Below, piece after piece: positions 21,481-30,828 of a stretch of 64,000 nt of DNA; position 1 is the first letter of the stretch, and each line of letters opens with the position of its first letter. Position numbers and translations under genes: made by a program. The notes beneath the pieces were generated by a model that was not told where the DNA came from, did not search any database, and saw only the letters and a list, made by a program, of their open reading frames with translations. The stretch is from Cellulomonas soli. GTDB taxonomy: Bacteria > Actinomycetota > Actinomycetes > Actinomycetales > Cellulomonadaceae. Location: the NCBI RefSeq assembly GCF_013409305.1, contig NZ_JACBZJ010000001.1, positions 3,968,001 to 4,032,000 on the forward strand. Reading direction: 5' to 3'.

Positions 21481-21813
21481 TCAGAGCGGGGCGTCGACGT
21501 CGACGAGCACACGCTCGCCGTCGACGGTCACGGGGTAGACGGGGACGGGTCGGACGGCGGGCGGCGACAGCGGCTTGCCGGTGCGCAGGTCGAACCGCGA
21601 CCCGTGCAGCCAGCACTCGACCGTGCAGCCCTCGACCTCGCCGTCGGACAACGAGACCGCGCCGTGCGAGCAGATGTCGCTGATGGCGTGCAGCTCACCG
21701 TCCTCGTCGCGCACGAGCGCGACCTCGACGGTGCCGGCCTCGGCCTCCAGCTCGACACGCAACGTGCCGGCGACCGGGACGTCCGAGGCGTAGCAGGCCA
21801 GCTGGGCGCTCAT
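21481..21813 (-). CDS. Rieske [2Fe-2S] ferredoxin-like protein in the suf operon
   Basis: A 110-residue Rieske protein resembling ferredoxin components of non-haem dioxygenases. The cluster ligands are Cys/His in DICSHGAVSL and ECWLHGSRFDL. It sits between sufD and sufC and overlaps sufD by ATGA, an arrangement seen in other actinobacterial suf operons. It may deliver electrons during cluster assembly, but this is inference. No oxygenase subunit is nearby. Confidence 0.92.
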   Translation of the reverse strand: MSAQLACYASDVPVAGTLRVELEAEAGTVEVALVRDEDGELHAISDICSHGAVSLSDGEVEGCTVECWLHGSRFDLRTGKPLSPPAVRPVPVYPVTVDGERVLVDVDAPL

Positions 21814-23078
21814 GCACCCTCCGGTGCGGCACCCGCCAGCTCGCTCATGGACTTCTCGAGCTCCGCCTCGATCGCGGCCAGCAGCCGCTCCTCGACCTCG
21901 GGGACACCGATCTCGTGCACGAGCTCGGCGAAGAAGCCGCGCACGACCAGGCGCCGGGCGTCCGCCTCGGGGATGCCGCGGGCGCGCAGGTAGAACAGCT
22001 GCTCGTCGTCGAACCGACCGGTCGCGCTCGCGTGGCCGGCGCCCTCGATGAGACCCGTCTCGATCTCCAGGTTCGGCACCGAGTCGGCGCGCGCGCCGTC
22101 GGTGAGGACCAGGTTGCGGTTGAGCTCGTAGGTGTCGGTGCCCTCGGCGGCGGCCCGGATCAGCACGTCGCCGACCCAGACGGTGTGCGCGCCCTCGCCC
22201 TGCAGCGCCCCCTTGTAGGTGACGCGCGAGATGCAGTTCGGCACGGCGTGGTCGACGAAGAGCCGGTGCTCCTGGTGCTGGCCGGCGTCGGCGAAGTACA
22301 GGCCGAGCATCTTCACCGACCCGCCCTCGCCGACGAACTCGGCGTCCGGCGTGACGCGGACGACCTCACCGCCGAGCGTGACGACGATGTGCTTGACGGT
22401 GGCGTCGCGACCGATGCGCAGACGGTGCGCGGAGGTGTGCACCGATCCCGCGGCCCAGTCGTGCACGGAGACCAGGGTGAGGTGCGCGCCGTCCTCGACG
22501 ACGATCTCGACGGTCTCCGTCAGCGCGGCGCGGCCGATGTGGTCGATCAGCACGATGCCCTCGGACAGCGGCTCGGCGTGCACGAGCACGTGCGCCGCGG
22601 ACGGCTCGAGCTCGGCGCCCTCGAGCGCGGTGCCCTCGAGGCGCACGGAGGTGACCGCCGTCGAGACCGACTCGCGCGGCAGCGTGACGACCGTGGCGCG
22701 CGGGAACGACGCCCAGGCGACGGCGGCGGCCCGGTCGCCCGGCCGGCCTGCCTGCCCGAGCCGCTCGTCGCCGCGGTCGACGACCTGCACGTCCACCTCG
22801 GGTGCCTCGACGACCGTGGTCAGCACGCCGTGGCCCGCCAGCACTCCGTCCGTGTCCGCGGCGAACAGCCCGGCGATCTTGTCGACCGGGGCGAAGCGCC
22901 ACTCCTCCTCGCGGCCGTTCGGCACCGGGAAGTCCGCGACGTCGAACGACGTCGGACGTGCGGCACGCGAGGCCTCCGGCACCACGGGCCCGCCGTGGGT
23001 GTGGGCCCCGTCGGCGACGGCGCGCGAGTGGTCGGTCGACAGGCCGGCAGCGGCCTGCTCGTTCGTGGTGGTCGTCAT
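21810..23078 (-). CDS. sufD: Fe-S cluster assembly scaffold SufD
   Basis: A 422-residue beta-helix scaffold partner of SufB. The conserved C-terminal core contains NLEIETGLIEGAGHASATG, whose His lies at the SufB-SufD cluster site, and DDEQLFYLRARGIPEADAR. The N-terminal 40 residues are a variable extension. It starts in a TGATG overlap with the sufB stop and ends in an ATGA overlap with the Rieske gene. Confidence 0.96.
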   Translation of the reverse strand: MTTTTNEQAAAGLSTDHSRAVADGAHTHGGPVVPEASRAARPTSFDVADFPVPNGREEEWRFAPVDKIAGLFAADTDGVLAGHGVLTTVVEAPEVDVQVVDRGDERLGQAGRPGDRAAAVAWASFPRATVVTLPRESVSTAVTSVRLEGTALEGAELEPSAAHVLVHAEPLSEGIVLIDHIGRAALTETVEIVVEDGAHLTLVSVHDWAAGSVHTSAHRLRIGRDATVKHIVVTLGGEVVRVTPDAEFVGEGGSVKMLGLYFADAGQHQEHRLFVDHAVPNCISRVTYKGALQGEGAHTVWVGDVLIRAAAEGTDTYELNRNLVLTDGARADSVPNLEIETGLIEGAGHASATGRFDDEQLFYLRARGIPEADARRLVVRGFFAELVHEIGVPEVEERLLAAIEAELEKSMSELAGAAPEGA

Positions 23079-24520
23079 CAGCCGACGGCCCCTTCCATCT
23101 GCAGCTCGATCAGGCGGTTCAGCTCGAGGGCGTACTCCATGGGCAGCTCACGCGCGATGGGCTCGACGAACCCGCGCACGATCATGGCCATGGCCTCGGT
23201 CTCGGGCATGCCGCGGGACATCAGGTAGAACAGCTGGTCCTCGCTCACCCGGGACACCGTGGCCTCGTGGCCCATCGACACGTCGTCCTCGCGGACGTCG
23301 ACGTACGGGTAGGTGTCCGAGCGGGAGATCTGGTCGACGAGCAGTGCGTCGCACAGCACGTTGGACGCCGATCCGCTGGCGCCCTCGAGGATCTGGACCA
23401 GGCCGCGGTACGAGGTCCGGCCGCCACCACGGGCGACCGACTTGGAGACGATCGAGCTCGAGGTGTGCGGTGCGGCGTGCACCATCTTCGAGCCGGCGTC
23501 CTGGTGCTGGCCGGCACCGGCGAACGCGATCGACAGCGTCTCGCCGCGCGCGTGCTCACCCATGAGGTAGATCGCCGGGTACTTCATGGTGACCTTCGAG
23601 CCGATGTTGCCGTCGACCCACTCCATGGTGGCGCCCTCGGCCGCCGTGGCCCGCTTCGTCACGAGGTTGTAGACGTTGTTCGACCAGTTCTGGATCGTCG
23701 TGTACCGCACGCGGGCGTTCTTCTTCACGATGATCTCGACGACCGCCGAGTGCAGCGAGTCGGAGCTGTAGACCGGGGCCGTGCAGCCCTCGACGTAGTG
23801 CACGTACGAGCCCTCGTCGGCGATGATCAGCGTCCGCTCGAACTGGCCCATGTTCTCGGTGTTGATCCGGAAGTAGGCCTGCAGCGGGATCTCGACGTGC
23901 ACGCCCGGCGGGACGTAGACGAACGAGCCGCCCGACCACACGGCGGTGTTGAGCGAGGCGAACTTGTTGTCGCCGGGCGGGATGACCGAGCCGAAGTACT
24001 GCTCGAAGATCTCCGGGTGCTCGCGCAGCGCGGTGTCGGTGTCCAGGAAGATGACGCCCTGCTCCTCGAGCGACTCCTGGATCTGGTGGTAGACCACCTC
24101 GGACTCGTACTGCGCGGCGACACCGGCGACAAGGCGCTGCTTCTCGGCCTCGGGGATGCCGAGCCGGTCGTACGTGGACTTGATGTCCTCGGGCAGGTCC
24201 TCCCAGCTGGCGGCCTGCTTCTCGGTGGAGCGCACGAAGTACTTGATGTTGTCGAAGTCGATGCCCGACAGGTCCGCGCCCCACCAGGGCATGGGCTTCT
24301 TGTCGAACAGACGCAGCGACTTCAGCCGGGTCTTGAGCATCCACTCCGGCTCGTTCTTCAGCGCGGAGATCTCCCGCACGACGGCCTCGGACAGGCCGCG
24401 CCTGGCCGTGGCACCTGCGACGTCGGCGTCGTGCCAGCCGTAGGTGTAGTTCCCGATCGAGGCGATGGCCTCGTCCTGGGTCAGCGGCGCCGGGGCCGCG
24501 TTGTCGGTCGGTGCACTCAT
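23078..24520 (-). CDS. sufB: Fe-S cluster assembly scaffold SufB
   Basis: A 480-residue scaffold on which clusters are built. Recognisable blocks are [13 protein letters not shown] near the start, [17 protein letters not shown], the [20 protein letters not shown] core, and [20 protein letters not shown] containing the conserved Cys of the assembly site. The protein is continuous, with no intein, unlike M. tuberculosis SufB. The ATG overlaps the sufR stop by four bases. Confidence 0.97.
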   Translation of the reverse strand: MSAPTDNAAPAPLTQDEAIASIGNYTYGWHDADVAGATARRGLSEAVVREISALKNEPEWMLKTRLKSLRLFDKKPMPWWGADLSGIDFDNIKYFVRSTEKQAASWEDLPEDIKSTYDRLGIPEAEKQRLVAGVAAQYESEVVYHQIQESLEEQGVIFLDTDTALREHPEIFEQYFGSVIPPGDNKFASLNTAVWSGGSFVYVPPGVHVEIPLQAYFRINTENMGQFERTLIIADEGSYVHYVEGCTAPVYSSDSLHSAVVEIIVKKNARVRYTTIQNWSNNVYNLVTKRATAAEGATMEWVDGNIGSKVTMKYPAIYLMGEHARGETLSIAFAGAGQHQDAGSKMVHAAPHTSSSIVSKSVARGGGRTSYRGLVQILEGASGSASNVLCDALLVDQISRSDTYPYVDVREDDVSMGHEATVSRVSEDQLFYLMSRGMPETEAMAMIVRGFVEPIARELPMEYALELNRLIELQMEGAVG

Positions 24521-25308
24521 GCTGTCGGTCCTTCCACGGGTGCAGGGCTGGTGGGGGTCTGCGGCTGCGCACCGCCCGCCACGACGGGGCGGGACGGGGC
24601 GATGCCGGTCGGGATGTTCGTGGTGCAGACGTGGCCGCCGCCGGCCAGCGTCGCGAGTCGCTGCACGTGCACGCCGAGCAGGTCGGAGAAGGCCCGCGCC
24701 TCGGCCTCGCACAGCTGGGGGAACTCGTGGGCGACGTCCTGCACGGGGCAGTGCCCCTGGCACAGCTGCACGGCGGTCGCCCCGGGGACAGGGCGTGCGG
24801 TGGCGGCGTAGCCGTCGGCGCTCAGCCCGGTGGCGAGGGCCTGCGTGCGTGCCGCGACGTCCTCCCCCGCTGCCGTGACCGCGGGCAGGTGGCGCGAGGC
24901 GAGGTCGAGGACGCGACGCTGCGCGAAACGAGCGACGGCCTCCTCGCCGGCGGTCTCGGTGAGGAATCGCAGGGCCTGGGTGGCGAGCTCGGAATAACGG
25001 TGCGCGAGCGCATCCTGACCCTGGTGGGTCACGACGTAGCGACGGGCCGGGCGACCGCGACGGGTGGGCCCGCCCGTCAGTCCCTCGTGCACGCCGATCT
25101 GCTCCTGCGACTCCAGGTGCGCGAGGTGCCGCCGGATCCCGGCGGTCGTCAGCTCGAGACGGGCGGCGAGCTCGGCTGCGGTCACGGGTCCGACGGACGC
25201 GACGAGGTCGAGCACCCGACGGCGCGTGCCGGCATCCGGGTCGGGGGCCTGGGCGGTCACGGCGTCCGGTCGGGTGCCGCGGGGATCGAGCGTTCCGGGC
25301 AGTGCCAT
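24517..25308 (-). CDS. sufR: SufR-type Fe-S sensing transcriptional repressor
   Basis: A 263-residue DeoR/ArsR-like regulator. The winged helix is at about residues 30-95 ([22 protein letters not shown], then [15 protein letters not shown] and the wing RRGRPARRY). The C-terminal part holds a Cys set, [14 protein letters not shown] and GGHVCTTN, that can ligate a 4Fe-4S cluster. SufR proteins repress suf when cluster supply is adequate. ATG 25308 is chosen for its GAGGTGG ribosome-binding site, since the longer start at 25344 would lie in the operator. It is the first gene of sufR-B-D-Rieske-C-S-U-DUF59. Confidence 0.93.
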   Translation of the reverse strand: MALPGTLDPRGTRPDAVTAQAPDPDAGTRRRVLDLVASVGPVTAAELAARLELTTAGIRRHLAHLESQEQIGVHEGLTGGPTRRGRPARRYVVTHQGQDALAHRYSELATQALRFLTETAGEEAVARFAQRRVLDLASRHLPAVTAAGEDVAARTQALATGLSADGYAATARPVPGATAVQLCQGHCPVQDVAHEFPQLCEAEARAFSDLLGVHVQRLATLAGGGHVCTTNIPTGIAPSRPVVAGGAQPQTPTSPAPVEGPTA

Positions 25309-25346
25309 GTCGACCACCTCACCCTCGTCCCGTCGTGCACGCATTT

Positions 25347-25364
25347 GGCAACATCGTTGTTGCC
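25347..25364. promoter_or_regulatory. Probable SufR operator
   Basis: GGCAACATCGTTGTTGCC has 7-bp inverted arms and contains CAAC-N6-GTTG at 25349-25362. It covers the -10 of the sufR promoter, as expected for an autorepressor site. Confidence 0.7.
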
Positions 25365-25381
25365 TTATTGGTTCCTGGCAA
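25353..25381 (-). promoter_or_regulatory. sufR/suf operon promoter
   Basis: On the minus strand TTGCCA (25376-25381) is followed by a 17-nt spacer and AACGAT (25353-25358). The -10 falls in the middle of the palindrome. The sufR ATG is 45 nt downstream of the -10. Confidence 0.5.
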
Positions 25382-25472
25382 GCAAGGTCACCCTTCCTCC
25401 GACGTGGCGGTCGTCACCACCCCACGGCCGAGCCGCACCTGACGCGCGGTCCGCGGGACCTAGACTCCCTGC

Positions 25473-26393
25473 GTGCACGACTCCCCTGCCGTCGAGATCA
25501 GCGGTCTCGTCAAGCGGTACGACGGCCGGGCCGTCGTCAACGGCCTCGACCTCGTGGCCCACCGCGGGCAGGTCACCGCGGTGCTCGGCCCGAACGGGGC
25601 CGGCAAGACCACGACGATCGAGTGCTGCGAAGGCCTGCGCACCCCGGACGAGGGCACCGTCCGCGTCCTGGGACTCGACCCCGTGGCCGACGCCCGGCTC
25701 CTGCGCCCCCGGGTCGGCGTGATGCTCCAGGACGGCGGCCTGCCGACCGCGGTGCGCCCCCGCGCGCTGCTCGAGCACCTCTCCCGGATGTACGCCGACC
25801 CTCGCTCCCTGGACGAGCTCGACGAACGGCTCGGCCTGGCTGCGTTCGCCCGCACGAGCGTGCGCCGTCTCTCCGGCGGGCAGCGCCAGCGGCTCGCGCT
25901 CGCCGCCGCCCTGGTCGGCCGACCCGAGCTGGTCTTCCTCGACGAGCCGAGCGCCGGCATGGACCCGCAGTCCCGGCACGCCGTCTGGGAGCTGGTCCGC
26001 GAGCTGCGCGACGACGGCGTGGCCGTCGTGCTGACCACCCACCTCATGGACGAGGCCGAGGACCTCGCCGACCGCGTGCTCGTGGTCGACCACGGTGAGG
26101 TCATCGCCGAGGGGACCGTGCGCGAGCTCGTGCAGGACAGCTCGGACCGCACGCTGCGCTTCGAGGCCGCCACCGGCCTCGCCGAGCACGTGCGCACCGC
26201 CCTGGGCGACGAGCTCGTCGTCACCGAACCGGCGCCCGGCAGCTACACGGTCACCGGGGCCGTCGACCCCGACGTCGTGGCGCGGCTCGCCGCCGAGGCA
26301 GCGACCCGGGACGTCCTGCTCACCCGGCTGACCGTGGGCCGGCGCACGCTCGAGGACGTGTTCCTCGACCTGACGGGACGGAACCTGCGATGA
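25473..26393 (+). CDS. ABC transporter ATP-binding protein
   Basis: A 306-residue ABC-2 type ATPase. Walker A is GPNGAGKTTT, the signature LSGGQRQRLALAAAL, Walker B LVFLDEPSAGMD, and the switch His is in LTTHLMDEAEDLADR. A C-terminal domain of about 85 residues follows. GTG 25473 lies 6 nt after TAGACT (25461-25466), so the transcript is probably leaderless. ATGA overlap with the permease downstream. The pair lies between sufR and ctaA, the same neighbourhood as Rv1458c-Rv1456c in M. tuberculosis. The substrate is unknown. A role tied to haem or oxidase assembly is possible but unproven. Confidence 0.9.
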   Translation: MHDSPAVEISGLVKRYDGRAVVNGLDLVAHRGQVTAVLGPNGAGKTTTIECCEGLRTPDEGTVRVLGLDPVADARLLRPRVGVMLQDGGLPTAVRPRALLEHLSRMYADPRSLDELDERLGLAAFARTSVRRLSGGQRQRLALAAALVGRPELVFLDEPSAGMDPQSRHAVWELVRELRDDGVAVVLTTHLMDEAEDLADRVLVVDHGEVIAEGTVRELVQDSSDRTLRFEAATGLAEHVRTALGDELVVTEPAPGSYTVTGAVDPDVVARLAAEAATRDVLLTRLTVGRRTLEDVFLDLTGRNLR

Positions 26394-27178
26394 GCGCGAC
26401 GACCCCACCGACCACCCCGACGCCAGCGCACGCCGGTGCCGCCCCGGGTCGGCGCCGGGTGCTCGCCCAGACCCTGTTCGAGACCCGTGCCATCCTGCGC
26501 AACGGGGAACAGCTCCTGCTCGCGATCGTGATCCCCGTCGTCGCGCTCGTCGGTCTGACGCGGGCGACCTTCGTCGAGCTGGACACCGGCGGCGCGTCCC
26601 GCATCGACTTCCTCACCCCCGGCGTGCTCGCGCTGGCCGTCATGAGCTCGGCCTTCACCTCCCAGGCGATCGCCACCTCGTTCGACCGCCGCAACGGCGT
26701 GCTGCGGCTGCTGGCGACCACACCCCTCGGACGCGGCGGGCTGCTGGCCGGCAAGGTCCTCGGCGTGCTGCTCGTCGAGGTCGTCCAGGTCACCGTCATC
26801 ACCCTCACGGCCCTGTGGCTCGGCTGGCAGCCGGACCCGGCCGGCACCGTGCCGGCCGTCGTGTCCGTCGTGCTCGGCACGGCCGCATTCACCGCGCTCG
26901 CCCTGCTGCTGGCCGGCACGCTGCGCGCCGAGGCGGTGCTCGCGGTCGCCAACCTCGTCTGGCTGCTGCTCGCCGTCGCCGGTGGCGTCGTGCTGCCCGC
27001 CGACCAGCTGCCCGGCCCGATGGCGCACCTCGCCCTGCTCCTTCCGTCCGGGGCACTCGGCGAGGCGCTGCGCGAGTCGCTCCTGCACGGCACGCTGCCC
27101 GCCTGGTCCGTGGTCGTGCTGCTCGGCTGGACGGCCGCCCTCGGCTGGGGTGCCGGCCGGCTGTTCCGCTGGCACTGA
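26390..27178 (+). CDS. ABC-2 type transporter permease
   Basis: A 262-residue membrane protein with about six hydrophobic segments, including LLLAIVIPVVALVGL, GVLALAVMSSAF, LGVLLVEVVQVTVITLTALWL and AVLAVANLVWLLLAVAGGVVL. It matches the ABC-2 exporter fold. The first 25 residues are Thr/Pro-rich. It forms an operon with the ATPase upstream by ATGA overlap, and ctaA follows 78 bp later with its own promoter hexamer. Confidence 0.9.
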   Translation: MSATTPPTTPTPAHAGAAPGRRRVLAQTLFETRAILRNGEQLLLAIVIPVVALVGLTRATFVELDTGGASRIDFLTPGVLALAVMSSAFTSQAIATSFDRRNGVLRLLATTPLGRGGLLAGKVLGVLLVEVVQVTVITLTALWLGWQPDPAGTVPAVVSVVLGTAAFTALALLLAGTLRAEAVLAVANLVWLLLAVAGGVVLPADQLPGPMAHLALLLPSGALGEALRESLLHGTLPAWSVVVLLGWTAALGWGAGRLFRWH

Positions 27179-27256
27179 CGGCTCGCACCGGCCACCGGCA
27201 CACCGACCCCTCGCGCCGTCAGCATGCGCCGACGCCGCGCGCCGTAGGCTGGCCGG

Positions 27257-28210
27257 GTGAGCGCCGCACCGCCCAGCCCGACGACCAGCACGCCTGCGCC
27301 GACCGTCGCACCCGGCGGGCTCGCCCGCTGGACGCACGCGGCCCTCGTGGCGAACCTCGCCGCCCAGATCCTCATCATCGGCACGGGCGGTGCGGTCCGG
27401 CTGACCGGCTCGGGCCTGGGGTGCTCCACCTGGCCGCAGTGCGAGCCCGGCGAGTTCACGCCCCGGCTGCACGACGCGGCCACGATCCACCCGTTCATCG
27501 AGTTCGGGAACCGGACGCTGACGGGCGTGCTGACCGTCGTCGCCCTGGCGGTGGCCGTGCTCGTCTGGCGGGAGCGGACCCGCAGCAGGTCCTTCCGGGT
27601 GCTCGGGCTCGTCCCGCTGCTCGGCGTGCTCGTGCAGGCCGTGCTCGGCGGCATCACCGTGCTCGTCGACCTGCATCCCGCCGTGGTCGGTTCGCACATG
27701 TTCATCTCGATGGGTCTGGTCGCCGTCTCGACGGTGCTCGTGGTGCGCTGGGGCGAGCTCGACGGCCCCGCGCGGCCCCTCGTGCCGGAGCGCGTGGTCC
27801 GACTCGGGCAGCTCCTCGCGGTTCTCGGTGTCGCGGTCGTCGCGCTCGGCATCGTGACGACCGGCGCGGGTCCGCACTCGGGCGACAACGAGGTGGGCTA
27901 CCGGTTCGCCCTCGACCCGTACCTGGTCGCCAAGGTGCACGCGCTGTCGGTGTGGGCGTTCGTGCTCGTGCTGGCCGCGCTCCTGGTGAGCCTGCGGACC
28001 GGCCCCCGCCGGGCGCGACGCGCCGCCTTCGTCCTGCTCGCGGTGACGCTGGCGCAGGCGGTCGTCGGCTACGTGCAGTTCTTCACGGGTCTGCCGATCG
28101 CCCTGGTCAACCTGCACATGGTCGCAGCCGCCGGGCTGATGGCCGTCGGCACCTGGTTCCTGCTCACCCTGCGGGAGCGGACTCCCGCCGCCGAGAGGTG
28201 TGTGTCGTAG
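27257..28210 (+). CDS. ctaA: Haem A synthase (COX15/CtaA family)
   Basis: A 317-residue membrane protein that oxidises haem O to haem A for aa3-type cytochrome oxidase. It has eight predicted helices in two four-helix halves. Candidate haem ligands are in HPFIEFGNRTLTG, HPAVVGSHMF, KVHALSVWAF and NLHMVAAAG. The first loop holds GCSTWPQCEPG, the Cys pair of the CtaA type. GTG 27257 is 6 nt after TAGGCT (27245-27250). It fits with the SURF1 protein as terminal-oxidase assembly. Confidence 0.93.
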   Translation: MSAAPPSPTTSTPAPTVAPGGLARWTHAALVANLAAQILIIGTGGAVRLTGSGLGCSTWPQCEPGEFTPRLHDAATIHPFIEFGNRTLTGVLTVVALAVAVLVWRERTRSRSFRVLGLVPLLGVLVQAVLGGITVLVDLHPAVVGSHMFISMGLVAVSTVLVVRWGELDGPARPLVPERVVRLGQLLAVLGVAVVALGIVTTGAGPHSGDNEVGYRFALDPYLVAKVHALSVWAFVLVLAALLVSLRTGPRRARRAAFVLLAVTLAQAVVGYVQFFTGLPIALVNLHMVAAAGLMAVGTWFLLTLRERTPAAERCVS

Positions 28211-28231
28211 GTCACAGGTAGCGTCGCCCGC

Positions 28232-29257
28232 ATGTCTGACGCGATCATCGCGCGTGGCCTCGTCAAGCACTACGGCGGCGTCATCGCGCTCGACGGAGTC
28301 GATCTGACGGTTCGGCAGGGCTCGGTGCTCGGCCTGCTGGGACCCAACGGTGCGGGCAAGACGACCATCGTCCGCATCCTCACCACGTTGCTCAAGCCCG
28401 ACGCCGGCGAGGCGACGGTTGCCGGGGCCGACGTGCGCACCCACCCCGCCGACGTGCGTCGGCGCATCGGCCTGTCCGGCCAGTACGCGGCCGTCGACGA
28501 GTACCTCACCGGCTTCGAGAACCTCGACATGATCGGCCGGCTCTACCACCTGGGCGCGGCAAGCTCCCGCGCGCGGGCCCGTCGGCTGCTGTCGGAGTTC
28601 CGCCTCGAGGACGCCGCGGACCGGCCGGCACGCACCTACTCCGGCGGCATGCGTCGTCGCCTCGACCTGGCAGGCGCCCTCGTGGCCGACCCTCCGGTGC
28701 TCTTCCTCGACGAGCCGACCACAGGCCTCGACCCGCGCGGGCGCACCGACATGTGGGACGTCATCCAACAGCTCGTCGCCGGCGGCACCACGTTGCTGCT
28801 CACGACGCAGTACCTTGAGGAGGCCGACCTGCTCGCGGACGAGATCGTCGTCATCGACCACGGCCGGATCATCGCCCAGGGAACTTCCGACGAGCTCAAA
28901 CGGCAGGTCGGCGGCGAGCGCCTCGAGCTCACGCTCGCCGACGCCACCCGCCTCTCCGAGGTCGAGCAGCTCCTCGCGCCGATCGGCGCGGAGGCCGCGA
29001 CCATCGACCCCGGCCGCCGATCGTTGCTCATGCCGGTCTCGCACGGCCCCACGAGCCTGGCCGACGCCCTCCGGCTGCTCGACGGGACCGGGATCGGTCT
29101 CGACGACATCGGGTTGCGGCGCCCCACCCTCGACGACGTCTTCCTCTCCCTCACCGGGCGCACCACCCAGGAGGAGCAGGAGGCCGATGCAGCCACCGCC
29201 AGCACGGCCTCCGGGGGCCGCCGGCACGCCGGCACCACGGACGGAGGTCGGTCATGA
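28232..29257 (+). CDS. DrrA-type ABC transporter ATP-binding protein
   Basis: A 341-residue ATPase of the daunorubicin-resistance (DrrA) ABC family. Walker A is GPNGAGKTTI, YSGGMRRRLDLAGAL is the signature in its DrrA form, Walker B is LFLDEPTTGLD, and LTTQYLEEADLLAD is the family switch region with Gln for His. A C-terminal domain of about 110 residues ends in LDDVFLSLTG. ATG 28232 is 7 nt after TAGCGT (28219-28224). ATGA overlap with the permease gene. The substrate is unknown. Export of a hydrophobic compound is the family expectation. Confidence 0.92.
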   Translation: MSDAIIARGLVKHYGGVIALDGVDLTVRQGSVLGLLGPNGAGKTTIVRILTTLLKPDAGEATVAGADVRTHPADVRRRIGLSGQYAAVDEYLTGFENLDMIGRLYHLGAASSRARARRLLSEFRLEDAADRPARTYSGGMRRRLDLAGALVADPPVLFLDEPTTGLDPRGRTDMWDVIQQLVAGGTTLLLTTQYLEEADLLADEIVVIDHGRIIAQGTSDELKRQVGGERLELTLADATRLSEVEQLLAPIGAEAATIDPGRRSLLMPVSHGPTSLADALRLLDGTGIGLDDIGLRRPTLDDVFLSLTGRTTQEEQEADAATASTASGGRRHAGTTDGGRS

Positions 29258-30060
29258 GCCTGCCCCACGTGCTCAGCGACGCCACGGTCGTCGCCAAGCG
29301 CAACATCATCAAGATCAAGCGGGTCCCCGACCTGCTGGTGTTCACCACGCTCTCGCCGATCATGTTCGTCCTGCTGTTCTCCTACGTCTTCGGCGGCGCG
29401 ATCGACCAGCAGGGCGGTGGCGACGCCTATCGCGAGTTCCTCATGGCGGGGATCTTCGCGCAGACCGTCATCTTCGGGGCCACGATCACCGGCGCCGGGC
29501 TGGCCGAGGACGTCAAGAAGGGCATCATCGACCGCTTCAGGTCCCTGCCGATGGCCCCGTCCGCGGTCCTCACCGGCCGCACGATCTCCGACGTCGTCAA
29601 CAACGTGATCGTGCTGCTCGTGATGTCCCTCACCGGGCTGCTCGTCGGCTGGCGCATCCACTCCTCGGTGCCCGAGGCGGTCGCGGGCTACGCGCTGCTG
29701 CTCGTCTTCGCCTATGCCGTGTCCTGGATCATGGCGTGGGTCGGCATGCTCGTGCCGAGCCCGGAGGTCGTGAACAACGCCTCGTTCATCGTGATCTTCC
29801 CGCTCACGTTCGTCGCCAACACGTTCGTGCCGCTCGAGACCCTGCCAGCGCCCCTGCAGACGTTCGCCGAGTGGAACCCGGTGTCGGCCGCCACGCAGTC
29901 GGCACGGGAGCTGTTCGGCAACATCCCGCCCGGCGTGCCGGAGCCCACCGCCTGGCCGCTGCAGCACGCCGAGCTCTACACCCTGCTCTGGTCGGCGGCC
30001 TTCCTGCTGGTCTTCGTCCCGCTGGCCAACGCCCAGTACCGGGTCTCGACGAGCCGTTGA
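29254..30060 (+). CDS. DrrB-type ABC-2 permease
   Basis: A 268-residue membrane protein with six hydrophobic segments. The family motif MFVLLFSYVFGGAI lies near residue 30, GIFAQTVIFGATITGAGLAED follows, and NTFVPLETLPAPLQTFAEWNP is the conserved ABC-2 C-terminal block. It pairs with the DrrA-like ATPase by ATGA overlap. A strong hairpin follows at 30146-30182. Confidence 0.92.
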   Translation: MSLPHVLSDATVVAKRNIIKIKRVPDLLVFTTLSPIMFVLLFSYVFGGAIDQQGGGDAYREFLMAGIFAQTVIFGATITGAGLAEDVKKGIIDRFRSLPMAPSAVLTGRTISDVVNNVIVLLVMSLTGLLVGWRIHSSVPEAVAGYALLLVFAYAVSWIMAWVGMLVPSPEVVNNASFIVIFPLTFVANTFVPLETLPAPLQTFAEWNPVSAATQSARELFGNIPPGVPEPTAWPLQHAELYTLLWSAAFLLVFVPLANAQYRVSTSR

Positions 30061-30145
30061 GCACGGCGTCCACTCATCGCCGGGCCCGCTCCGGCCCATC
30101 ACCGAGCACGTGCAGGGCGCCGCGCAGGACCGAGCCGGAGCACAC

Positions 30146-30182
30146 GAGGGGCGGGGAGGACGTGAGTCCACACCCGCCCCTC
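30146..30182. terminator. Bidirectional terminator hairpin between convergent genes
   Basis: GAGGGGCGGG at 30146-30155 pairs with CCCGCCCCTC at 30173-30182. An inner GGAC-GTGA-GTCC hairpin extends the stem. It lies between the DrrB-like permease and the Nudix gene, which converge. Confidence 0.6.
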
Positions 30183-30201
30183 GAGGCGCACCGCCGGCGC
30201 G

Positions 30202-30828
30202 TCAGCCCAGAGCGACCCGCTCGAGCGTCGACCACCCGCGGGCCCGGGCAGCAGCCGCGGCGAGCACACCCGTGACGGTCGTCGGGCTGTGCAGCCGACC
30301 GGCCAGGACCGCGTCGACCGCGTCGTCGAGCGGCACCCACACGGGCACCATGAGCGCCTCCTCGTCGGTGCGCTCGAACAGCTCGTGATCCGGCACCGCG
30401 CTCAGGTCACGGGCGAGGAACACCACGATGCGCTCGTTGGAGCCGCCCGGCGTCGTGAAGACCTCCACGAGCCGCCACCAGGACGCGGCACGCAGGTCCG
30501 CCTCCTCGGCCAGCTCCCGCGCCGCGGCGAGCACGAGCTCCTCACCCTCGACGTCCAGCAGTCCCGCCGGCGGCTCCCACAGGTCGTGCCGCACCGGGTG
30601 CCGGTACTGCTGCAGGAGCAGCACCCGGTCCTGCTCGTCGAGCGCGATCACGGCCACCGCGCCGGGGTGGTCGACGAACTCGCGCAGCACCTGGGACTCC
30701 CCCAGGTCGACGACCTCGCCGCGCAGGTCCCACACCTTGCCGCGGTGGATGAGGTCACCCTCGACCACCGGGCGCGGCGCGAGACGGTCGACCAGCCAGT
30801 CGTCGCTCACGCCCGGCTCACTCGTCAT
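30202..30828 (-). CDS. Nudix hydrolase, ADP-ribose pyrophosphatase type
   Basis: A 208-residue Nudix enzyme. The Nudix box runs from [14 protein letters not shown] into RELAEEADL, with the RELxEE catalytic glutamates. The upstream [17 protein letters not shown] is typical of ADP-ribose pyrophosphatases, which cleave ADP-ribose to AMP and ribose-5-phosphate. It overlaps the pyrG 3-prime end by 11 bp, and pyrG-nudix adjacency is conserved in actinobacteria. The nucleotide substrate is inferred. Confidence 0.9.
   Translation of the reverse strand: MTSEPGVSDDWLVDRLAPRPVVEGDLIHRGKVWDLRGEVVDLGESQVLREFVDHPGAVAVIALDEQDRVLLLQQYRHPVRHDLWEPPAGLLDVEGEELVLAAARELAEEADLRAASWWRLVEVFTTPGGSNERIVVFLARDLSAVPDHELFERTDEEALMVPVWVPLDDAVDAVLAGRLHSPTTVTGVLAAAAARARGWSTLERVALG

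Noticed and set aside
23078..24520. Intein in sufB, as in M. tuberculosis
   Set aside because: The protein is continuous at family length, without splicing motifs.
26243..29227. A 994-codon open frame on the minus strand
   Set aside because: It runs antisense through five well-identified genes. Its protein is a His/Asp/Arg-rich string typical of reverse frames in high-GC DNA, with no family motif.
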